Part shown: positions 42,659 to 48,614 of the stretch, piece by piece | Layout of the letters: each line of letters opens with the position of its first letter | Position numbering within the stretch: the first letter of the stretch is position 1 | Assembly (NCBI GenBank): GCA_030667965.1 | Contig: DAOUUW010000004.1 | Coordinates: 1 to 48,614, forward strand | Length of the DNA: 48,614 nt | Source of the DNA: Deltaproteobacteria bacterium | GTDB taxonomy: Bacteria > Desulfobacterota > Desulfobulbia > Desulfobulbales > SURF-16 | Direction: 5' to 3' | Notes under the pieces: model-generated | The model's database searches: none | Seen by the model: the letters and a program-made list of their open reading frames with translations, nothing else | What the model was told of the DNA's origin: nothing | Program-made: the position numbers and the translations under genes

Positions 42659-44356
42659 ATGAACGACTATTCCGAAAGCCTGCTCGTCCACTTCAGGCGG
42701 AGCGAGACATTAAAACAGGAGGCCCTGGCCCTTCCCTCCATTGACTTAAACCTGCGCCAGCTTTGCGATCTCGAACTGCTTCTCAACCGAGCTTTTTATC
42801 CTCTTGACGGATATTTGACGCAACATGATTATCAATCAGTGCTGGACAATATGCGTCTTTCCGACGGCACAATCTGGCCCATGCCCATCTGCCTTGATGT
42901 TCCTGAAAAAACCGCCTCGTCCTGTAACCCGGGAGACAAACTTGCACTCAATGATGAAGAAGGCTTCCTGCTTGCCCTGCTCACCATCAGCGACATTTGG
43001 CAACCAGAAAAACAGAAGGAGGCACAGGCGGTTTTCGGCACAGAAGACGCAAATCTTCATCCCAGCGTCAAAAATCTCTATGAAAAAACCGCAGAATGGT
43101 ATGTTGGCGGAACCCTTGAAGGGCTTAACCTGCCCGTACATTATGATTTTAAGGAGATTCGCCTCTCTCCGGCTGAAAGCCACCGCCGTTTTTCTCTCAA
43201 CGGCTGGCGCCATATCATCGGCTTTCACACCGACGCGTATCTGCATTGCGCCCATAAGGAAATGATTCTCAAAGCCGCCCGGGAAGCAGGGGCGAGCATC
43301 TTCCTGCAACCTGTGGCAGGGCTTGATCATCCCGGTAATCTTGACCACTATACCCACGTACGTTGCTACCAGGAAATCGTTAAAAAATTCCCCAAAAACA
43401 TGATCAGCCTCGGCCTTCTTCCCCTGGCCAGCCGCATGGCAGGCCCCAGGGAGGCACTATGGCAGGCAATTATTAAAAAGAATTATGGATGCTCCCATTT
43501 CCTCGTTGCCGCCGACCATGGCGACCCCTTTGCCAGCCGCCTTGATCATGAAAATTTTTACCTGGCCGGTAAAGCCCAGGAACTGGTCAAGGAATATGAA
43601 AACGAAACCCGCATCAAAATGATTGCCGAAGAGAAAATGGTCTATGTCGAAGACCAGGCCCAATACGCGCCCGTGCAGGACATAACGGATGGTATGGCCG
43701 TCAAGAATATTTCCTCCGGCGAATTACAGCGACGCCTTGAGAATGGGCTTGAAATTCCATCCTGGTTCTCCTACCCTGAGGTTGTCGCGGAATTGCGACG
43801 AGCTTTTCCGCCCCGTTCCAGGCAAGGGTTTACCATATTTATAACCGGCCTTTCCGGTTCCGGCAAATCCACCCTGGCCAAAGTGCTGATGGTAAAATTC
43901 CTGGAAATGCGCGACAGACCGGTGACACTGCTTGACGGGGATATTGTTCGCAAAAATCTTTCCAGCGAACTGACATTCACCAAGGAACACCGCCACCTCA
44001 ACATCACCAGAATAGGTTTTGTGGCCGGCGAGATCACAAAGAACGGCGGCATAGCCCTCTGTGCCCCCATCGCCCCCTACGAAGAATCCCGCCAGGCCAA
44101 CCGCGAGCTCATCAGCAGATGCGGGGGATACATAGAGGTCTACATGGCAACCCCACTGGAAATCTGCGAACAGCGAGACAGAAAAGGACTTTACGCCAAA
44201 GCAAGGTCCGGCAAAATTCCGGTCTTCACAGGTGTTTCCGACCCATATACCCCCCCGTCAAACCCGGAAATCGCCATCGACACCAGCGAGCTTACTCCGG
44301 CCGAGGCGGCCCAGGAGGTTCTACTTTACCTTGAAGAGCAAGGGTATATACGCTAA
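42659..44356 (+). CDS. ATP sulfurylase-like / APS kinase fusion with degenerate sulfurylase motifs
   Basis: A 565-residue two-domain protein. Residues 1-about 385 follow the fold pattern of bacterial ATP sulfurylase, but the QTRN motif reads HTDA (190-193), while HXXH is kept as H196-CA-H199, and GRDHAG has become AADHGD (284-289), so sulfurylase activity is doubtful. Residues about 390-565 are an APS kinase that looks intact: P-loop GLSGSGKST (397-405), LLDGDIVRKNLS, and the lid KGLYAKARSGKIPVFTGVSDPY. It is homologous in arrangement to the Thiobacillus denitrificans two-domain APS kinase, whose sulfurylase domain is reported inactive. It should make PAPS for sulfation or assimilation. No other sulfur genes adjoin it. 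Confidence 0.88.
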   Translation: MNDYSESLLVHFRRSETLKQEALALPSIDLNLRQLCDLELLLNRAFYPLDGYLTQHDYQSVLDNMRLSDGTIWPMPICLDVPEKTASSCNPGDKLALNDEEGFLLALLTISDIWQPEKQKEAQAVFGTEDANLHPSVKNLYEKTAEWYVGGTLEGLNLPVHYDFKEIRLSPAESHRRFSLNGWRHIIGFHTDAYLHCAHKEMILKAAREAGASIFLQPVAGLDHPGNLDHYTHVRCYQEIVKKFPKNMISLGLLPLASRMAGPREALWQAIIKKNYGCSHFLVAADHGDPFASRLDHENFYLAGKAQELVKEYENETRIKMIAEEKMVYVEDQAQYAPVQDITDGMAVKNISSGELQRRLENGLEIPSWFSYPEVVAELRRAFPPRSRQGFTIFITGLSGSGKSTLAKVLMVKFLEMRDRPVTLLDGDIVRKNLSSELTFTKEHRHLNITRIGFVAGEITKNGGIALCAPIAPYEESRQANRELISRCGGYIEVYMATPLEICEQRDRKGLYAKARSGKIPVFTGVSDPYTPPSNPEIAIDTSELTPAEAAQEVLLYLEEQGYIR

Positions 44357-44369
44357 ATCCCCCCAAGGC

Positions 44370-44405
44370 GCCGTGTCTCCGAAAAAAGACACGGCTTTTC
44401 TTTAC
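44370..44405 (+). terminator. Intrinsic terminator after the APS kinase fusion
   Basis: GCCGTGTCT at 44370-44378 pairs with AGACACGGC at 44387-44395 around CCGAAAAA, followed by TTTTCTTT, about 13 bases past the stop codon. Confidence 0.85.
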
Positions 44406-44661
44406 ACAATCAAACATGACAGCTCACCAAAAGCCGTTATGCCGAGCTCGCCGTCTGTCTCTATCTGATCCGGCATCCAGAGGACCCGTTCTCAAATTCC
44501 CCAATATCCTTTTTTAGCATTGGCCTACTATTTGCTAAAGCACAATAGAAATTTGCAGCCTCTCACAAAACCTGAAACATTGTTATTTCGGCAAACGGAA
44601 TAAATCTAAAAAATGAAGCCAAAAAGGAACCATCAAAAACTCAACTTAGAAGGAGAATCCA
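44406..44661. other. Gap upstream of the ComEA-like gene
   Basis: About 256 bases with no gene that I can support. The AGAAGGAGAAT ribosome-binding site of the next gene lies at its end. The AT-rich middle (about 44520-44610) could carry a promoter, but none matches well. Confidence 0.4.
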
Positions 44662-44913
44662 ATGAAAAAAATTCTATTAACCCTCTGCATGCTGTTTTTC
44701 TTTGCCACATCAGCCATGGCGGCAGTCAATATCAACACCGCCGACCAGAGCACACTGGAGGCCATAACAGGCATTGGACCCGCCAAAGCTCAGGCAATCA
44801 TCGAGTACCGCAATCACAGCAAATTTGAAACAGTGGACGATTTAACAAAGGTAAAAGGATTTGGAGAAAAAACCCTGGAAAAAATCAAAAACGAGATCAC
44901 GGTTGAGGATTAA
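44662..44913 (+). CDS. ComEA-family helix-hairpin-helix DNA-binding protein
   Basis: An 83-residue exported protein: a signal peptide (LLTLCMLFFFATSAMAA) then a helix-hairpin-helix pair (VNINTADQSTLEAITGIGPAKAQAIIEYR and TVDDLTKVKGFGEKTLEKIKNEI). ComEA proteins bind DNA in the periplasm during transformation uptake; short stand-alone versions like this are common in Gram-negatives and do not prove competence. A strong ribosome-binding site precedes the ATG. It converges with the Hsp70 operon, with a shared hairpin between. Confidence 0.9.
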   Translation: MKKILLTLCMLFFFATSAMAAVNINTADQSTLEAITGIGPAKAQAIIEYRNHSKFETVDDLTKVKGFGEKTLEKIKNEITVED

Positions 44914-44942
44914 CCAACCACACTTCTTTCAATAATTAAAAA

Positions 44943-45002
44943 ACGGAAGGGGAAAATCTTTTAGCTCCCTCATATGCGAGGTATAAAACTTTCCCCTTCC
45001 GT
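44943..45002 (-). terminator. Terminator of the Hsp70 operon (minus strand)
   Basis: An exact 13-base inverted repeat, ACGGAAGGGGAAA (44943-44955) and its complement (44990-45002), encloses a second hairpin (CCTC/GAGG). On the minus strand the stem is followed by TTTTTT, as in an intrinsic terminator 22 bases after the zinc-ribbon gene; on the plus strand no T run follows. Confidence 0.75.
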
Positions 45003-45024
45003 CAAAGATAGCAAGAAAAAAATT

Positions 45025-45270
45025 TCACCCTTCCATATGCCGGATAAAATCGACAAGAACAGCATTGAACAATGTCCCGTGAAACGATCGCGCCTTGACA
45101 GCCTCTTTCTTTGCCCTGTGTCGATCTCCAGACACAAGAGCCTGAACAGCTTGGGATGCGCGCCAGTCCGCATTTTTTTCAATATCTAACAAAGGAGACA
45201 AATCAGCCTGACAGCGTCGGCACACAGGGCTTCCCTTATATCGAGCTCGGCAGACAGGACAACGTTCCAT
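45025..45270 (-). CDS. Small zinc-ribbon protein of the Hsp70 operon
   Basis: An 81-residue protein with two Cys pairs, C4/C7 (CPVC) and C17/C20 (CRRC), forming a compact zinc ribbon, then a helical region (WRASQAVQALVSGDRHRAKKEAVKA) like a single helical repeat. Function unknown. It lies only three bases after the hsp70 stop, so it is coexpressed with the chaperone. A zinc ribbon is also part of classic DnaJ, and here the J-like protein has none, so this could supply it in trans; that is inference. Confidence 0.8.
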   Translation of the reverse strand: MERCPVCRARYKGSPVCRRCQADLSPLLDIEKNADWRASQAVQALVSGDRHRAKKEAVKARSFHGTLFNAVLVDFIRHMEG

Positions 45271-45273
45271 GCA

Positions 45274-47019
45274 TTATGACTCCAGAAAAAAGATAATTTC
45301 AGACAACTCATTCATTACTTCACGTAACAGCTCCTGTTTTCCTGCTTGAAGGGCAGCATCTATTTCCTCTATCAGATCAACCATCTCCTCACGATCGTCA
45401 TCATCGGCGCCATCCAGCATTTTTTTTGCTTTTTCAACAAGGGCCTCCGCCTGAACCTTCATTCCACCGGCTGCACCCGTTTTCTCTGCCGGCGAATTTT
45501 CAACAACAGATTCTCCAAAGAGCTTCTGCACCTTATTCCTTGCCTGATTCAGTTCATCTTCCTCAAACCGTGAAAGCGCATTATCTATGGAAATTGATTT
45601 TTCCAGTCCGGTCTCTTTCTCCATGGCGCTGACATGCAGCATGCCATCGGTGTCAAGGGAAAAAGTGGCAATAATCTCTCCGCCTGATGGAAGGGTACTC
45701 AATCCGCTGACTAGAAATCTGCCGATTTCAATATTGTCCCTGGCATCTTTCTCTTCCCCCTGAAACACCTTGACTTCAACTTCTTCCTGCCCTTGGTGAG
45801 TGGTATAAAAAACCTCACTCTTGCTTACCGGGATGGGCGTATTTTTCCTGATAAGCGGCACATACATATCAAAGGAGAACTCTCCATCAATCTCGCCGAT
45901 GGCACTGGTGCCAAAGGTATACGGTGTCACATCAACCAGCACCGCTCTTACTTCGCCACCGCCCAGCATGGCCGCCTGCAGTGAAGCACCGGCAGCAACA
46001 CAAAGATCCGGATCCATCTCCCCGCGCGGCTCCATGCCGAACTCCTCTGCCAAACGGCGTCGCACCAGGGGCGTTCTGGTCGATCCTCCCACAAGAAGAA
46101 TTTCATCAATATCCGAAGCTGCCAGTCCGGTGTCCCGTAATGCAATATGTACCGCCTCCAGAGTTTCATCAATAAATGAGGCGATCAACTCCTCATAATC
46201 ATGACGGGAAATCTCCATGCGCAGATGAAAAGGAACTCCCTCTTTTTCCAAGATATACTCTTCTTCAATTGCGGCAAAGGGTTTATCAGAGAGGACCATT
46301 TTAGCTGCTTCGGCGGCACGTTCGATACGGGCCATACTCCGGGCCGGAATTTCCGTTATCTGGTGTTCTGTGGAAAGAAATTTAAGAATATGCTCGACAA
46401 TCTTCTGATCAAAATCATCACCACCAAGCTTATTGTTGCCATGGCTTGCGACAACTTCAATTACATCATCTTCAATCTGAACCACTGAAACGTCAAAGGT
46501 CCCGCCACCAAGGTCATACACCATGACACGTTTACTCCCGTGATTCCCGGCCTCGTAAACCAGGGCAGCGGCTGTTGGCTCATTAACAATTTTCACCACT
46601 TCAAGTCCGGCAATTTCACCGGCCTCACGGGTTGCCTGCCTCTGCGCATCGGAAAAATAGGCCGGAACGGTAATGACCGCCCGGTTCACCGGAGCACCAT
46701 GATATTTTTCAGCGTTATTCTTAAGCTGTTTTAAAATAATCGCTGAAATTTCCTGGGGAGAATAATTCTCCGCCCCCAGGGTGATACGGACATCCTCACC
46801 CATCATACGTTTTATGGATTTAACTGTTCTTTCCGGATACACAACATACTGATTGCGGGCCGCATCACCCACAAGCAGTTCTCCATTACTGTCGATGCCG
46901 ACATAAGAAGGCAAAACAGGACCACTTTCTCCTTCAATGATTGTTACATTCCCGTCCCTGTAAAGGGCAACCTCGGAGTTGGTTGTACCCAGATCTATTC
47001 CTACAATAATTTCACTCAT
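45274..47019 (-). CDS. Hsp70 chaperone, short DnaK-like
   Basis: A protein of 581 residues. The N-terminal ATPase domain is complete: IVGIDLGTTNSEVAL, VYDLGGGTFDVSVVQI, IVNEPTAAALVYEAG and ILLVGGSTRTPLVRRRL. The linker reads LVDVTPYTFG, followed by the substrate-binding beta domain (IRKNTPIPVSKSEVFYTTHQGQEEVEVKVFQGE). The C-terminal lid is short and acidic and lacks the EEVD-type end, and the protein is about 50 residues shorter than DnaK, so it is probably a specialised second Hsp70. ATG 47019 overlaps the grpE stop by eight bases; an upstream in-frame start at 47049 lies in grpE and is less likely. Confidence 0.9.
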   Translation of the reverse strand: MSEIIVGIDLGTTNSEVALYRDGNVTIIEGESGPVLPSYVGIDSNGELLVGDAARNQYVVYPERTVKSIKRMMGEDVRITLGAENYSPQEISAIILKQLKNNAEKYHGAPVNRAVITVPAYFSDAQRQATREAGEIAGLEVVKIVNEPTAAALVYEAGNHGSKRVMVYDLGGGTFDVSVVQIEDDVIEVVASHGNNKLGGDDFDQKIVEHILKFLSTEHQITEIPARSMARIERAAEAAKMVLSDKPFAAIEEEYILEKEGVPFHLRMEISRHDYEELIASFIDETLEAVHIALRDTGLAASDIDEILLVGGSTRTPLVRRRLAEEFGMEPRGEMDPDLCVAAGASLQAAMLGGGEVRAVLVDVTPYTFGTSAIGEIDGEFSFDMYVPLIRKNTPIPVSKSEVFYTTHQGQEEVEVKVFQGEEKDARDNIEIGRFLVSGLSTLPSGGEIIATFSLDTDGMLHVSAMEKETGLEKSISIDNALSRFEEDELNQARNKVQKLFGESVVENSPAEKTGAAGGMKVQAEALVEKAKKMLDGADDDDREEMVDLIEEIDAALQAGKQELLREVMNELSEIIFFLES

Positions 47020-47668
47020 CAGTACGATATTCCTTTGTTTTATTGACAATCACTTCAGCCGCTCTGAAAACCTCTCCATGCCAGACAAAGCCCTGGCGCT
47101 GCACCCCGACAACAATACCATCGGGCCGGCCGGTTTGATAATCCGTTCCCACAGCTTTCATGATTCTTGGATCAAAAATATTTTGCTCAACGTTAATAAC
47201 CTGCACATTACACTGGGAAAGCAGATCTACAAGCCGACGCAATATCATCTGCTGTCCTTCCGCCTGAACACGCAACAACTCCCTGTCCCGCCGGCAGATA
47301 AATGAAAAAAACCCTCTGCTTTCCCCTGGACTATGCCCGGAGGCAGCAATACGGTCATAAAGATCAAGCAAGCCGGAGATAAGAGGCCTTAAGGCATCCT
47401 TTGCCACCTCCATCTTCTCGTCCTGTATCTTTTCAAAACGGCCGACAAATTCTTGCTGCACCCCATCAAGGGATGAAAAAGCTGCGCGAAAATCATCCAG
47501 AGCGGACTTCAACTGGCGCGACTCAATCCGCACCTCATTTTTCAAGCCGGTCAGCTCGCTATACAGGGAATAGAGATCCACCTTCATCTTGGCCTGATGC
47601 AAATCTGGTGAGCCATCAAGATAGGATCGAAATTTTTTGACCAACTCTTCCTTCAATGCATCATTCAT
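47012..47668 (-). CDS. grpE: GrpE-like nucleotide exchange factor
   Basis: A 218-residue GrpE. The N-terminal part is a long helix or coiled coil (ELTGLKNEVRIESRQLKSALDDFRAAFSS) that would dimerise; the C-terminal beta domain carries the family pattern INVEQNIFDPRIMKAVGT and DGIVVGVQRQGFVWHGEVFRAAEVIVNK. It exchanges ADP on Hsp70. Its start overlaps the J-like gene by eight bases, and its stop overlaps hsp70 by eight. The central region contains CRRDRELLRVQ, an insertion-like part not seen in short GrpE proteins, though I cannot align it. Confidence 0.88.
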   Translation of the reverse strand: MNDALKEELVKKFRSYLDGSPDLHQAKMKVDLYSLYSELTGLKNEVRIESRQLKSALDDFRAAFSSLDGVQQEFVGRFEKIQDEKMEVAKDALRPLISGLLDLYDRIAASGHSPGESRGFFSFICRRDRELLRVQAEGQQMILRRLVDLLSQCNVQVINVEQNIFDPRIMKAVGTDYQTGRPDGIVVGVQRQGFVWHGEVFRAAEVIVNKTKEYRTDE

Positions 47669-47990
47669 GGCTTATCTTCAAAGACTTTCCGACAGCGACA
47701 CTAAGCAGCCGCTGAAATTCTTTTTCATCAACTCTTCCATCTTGTTTTTTTTTGCCCTTCAGCACCATCTCGACAATTTCTAAAGTATCAGGCAGGGACG
47801 TGTCAAACAACGCATAGCGCAAACGGTCTTTTTCCGTCCTGATCTGCTCATAGGCTTTACGAATTTTTTTAAACTGAAGAGGAAAACGTTCCGGCGGAAA
47901 AGATTTTACCGCCACAAGGTAAGCCTTCTTGATTTCCTTATCATCGGCTTCTTCACTTATCTCTAGAATTTCAAACGGTGTCTTCATCAT
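47661..47990 (-). CDS. J-domain-like protein lacking the HPD motif
   Basis: A 109-residue protein whose first 63 residues have the layout of a J domain: TPFEILEISEEADDKEIKKAYLVAV (helices I-II), then KKIRKAYEQIRTEKDRLRYALFD (helix III and IV). The loop that normally holds HPD reads SFPPERFP, residues 30-37, with P32-P33-E34 in place of His-Pro-Asp. HPD is needed by canonical J proteins to stimulate Hsp70, so this one may bind without stimulating, or use a variant mechanism. The C-terminal 45 residues are unlike DnaJ. It overlaps the upstream unknown gene by 20 bases and grpE by eight. Confidence 0.8.
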   Translation of the reverse strand: MMKTPFEILEISEEADDKEIKKAYLVAVKSFPPERFPLQFKKIRKAYEQIRTEKDRLRYALFDTSLPDTLEIVEMVLKGKKKQDGRVDEKEFQRLLSVAVGKSLKISHE

Positions 47991-48614
47991 TCAAATCAAA
48001 CAGGTTCAGCTGCCGGGCCGTAGACTCGACAGGCGTATTCTTTTTCTGCTCCTGCCGGGTTTGCTTCGGCAGCTTAAAAGGGCCATCATCAAAAAAATCA
48101 TCGATCAACTCATCCGGCATATGCTCATCTTCCTCATCCCAGTCGTCCCAGTACGCATCATATCCTTCATGAAAAGAGGCATCCAACAGCTCTTTAATGC
48201 GATCTGCCAATAAAAAATCATGGCTGGCCAGGGCGCCACTGACCGCAGCTGTCAAGATGAGCCGGTCTTGCGGGGAGATTTCCTGCCGACCGCCACGGCT
48301 CTTCGCCCAGATCCGATAAAACTGCAACTCAACATGTTGAGCATTCGGTTTCAACAAACTGACTGCCAGTTTACCCAGAGGAATAAAAAGCTCAACCCGA
48401 AACAGAGCCTGGCACAGCAGCAATCCCTCATCCTTTTCCAGGGACATTTCGGCAACATGGTTAAAGACCTTCTTCATGGCTGGAACCGAATCTCTCAGAG
48501 CCCGCCACTGATCTCCTTTAAAATTTTTTATCCAGCCGACCAGGCGAAATATCTCATCCTTTTCATGTTTACCTGCCGTCTCCTTGCGCAACTCTTTATC
48601 AAATTGGCGCTGCA
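47971..48614 (-). CDS. Unknown acidic protein heading the Hsp70 operon, 5' end beyond window
   Basis: An open frame of at least 213 codons, running past the window edge, so the true start is outside; the first in-window start-like codon is TTG 48591. The visible part is helical (VGWIKNFKGDQWRALRDSVPAMKKVF and RLILTAAVSGALASHDFLLADRIKELL), then a very acidic stretch (DDWDEEDEHMPDELIDDFFDDG) and a short polar tail ending NLFDLNDEDTV. I recognise no domain. Its 20-base overlap with the J-like gene implies coexpression with the chaperones. It could be a client adaptor or the protected client itself, but nothing in the sequence decides that. Confidence 0.7.
   Translation of the reverse strand, partial: QRQFDKELRKETAGKHEKDEIFRLVGWIKNFKGDQWRALRDSVPAMKKVFNHVAEMSLEKDEGLLLCQALFRVELFIPLGKLAVSLLKPNAQHVELQFYRIWAKSRGGRQEISPQDRLILTAAVSGALASHDFLLADRIKELLDASFHEGYDAYWDDWDEEDEHMPDELIDDFFDDGPFKLPKQTRQEQKKNTPVESTARQLNLFDLNDEDTV

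Overview
The window reads as chromosome of a Gram-negative, anaerobic, respiratory bacterium, most likely a sulfate-reducing or sulfur-cycling Desulfobacterota (order Desulfobulbales is my best guess). The grounds are LptD and three families of murein lytic transglycosylase (outer membrane), a secreted seven-heme cytochrome candidate, a PilT-type motor, anaerobe-style cobalamin genes, an APS-kinase fusion, an ArsR/DUF2892 pair typical of sulfide handling, and many short palindromic intergenic repeats. No rRNA, tRNA, CRISPR array or prophage was seen. The taxonomic call is inference from gene content, not from a marker search.

Layout. 1-1530: accessory edge with the 3' end of a group II intron, a VapBC-type toxin-antitoxin pair with a clear promoter and operator-like repeat, and a small palindromic element. 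1530-4726: rsmG, then cobQ and cbiB (late cobalamin synthesis, overlapping). 4784-8074 (minus): a zinc-ribbon/pseudo-receiver protein, a PilT/PilU ATPase and MltA. 8342-11002: acs with terminator, then a small unknown protein. 11076-13772 (minus): DHH phosphoesterase, MltB, YceH. 13875-17846 (minus): ilvD then lptD. 18060-22207 (plus): radical SAM protein, RNase E/G, multiheme cytochrome c; a lone GspG pseudopilin converges on the cytochrome gene. 22926-26362 (minus): lon then mltG. 26586-29940: a left-handed beta-helix protein, a SurA/PpiC-like isomerase and two unknowns. 29924-35844: usp, dinG-like helicase, polyprenyl synthetase, divergent polysaccharide deacetylase, SAM hydrolase. 35937-36697: ArsR regulator and DUF2892 protein. 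36850-39070 (minus): a bioH-like esterase, bioC and bioD. 39178-42474: glrK-qseG-glrR two-component operon. 42659-44356: ATP sulfurylase/APS kinase fusion. 44662-44913: ComEA-like protein. 45025-48614 (minus): a tightly coupled Hsp70 operon.

Most notable systems. (1) The Hsp70 operon at the right end encodes an unknown acidic protein (cut by the window edge), a very short J-like protein that lacks the HPD motif, GrpE, a short Hsp70 without a C-terminal EEVD, and a tiny zinc-ribbon protein, with overlapping or nearly abutting genes and a minus-strand terminator after the last one. It looks like a dedicated, non-canonical Hsp70 machine with an unknown client. (2) The sulfurylase/kinase fusion keeps an intact APS kinase, but its sulfurylase domain has lost the QTRN and GRDHAG signature residues, so the protein is probably a kinase with a pseudo-enzyme platform. 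(3) The ArsR regulator has exactly two cysteines placed as in the persulfide sensors SqrR/BigR/YgaV and sits beside a DUF2892 membrane protein.

Intergenic DNA is unusually rich in small repeats: a 126-bp inverted-repeat element flanked by 10-bp direct repeats, a dispersed CGGAGTCT...TCGCTTACC family in three places, TTCGTG-type repeats, TGCCCCTC tandem repeats and several perfect palindromes.
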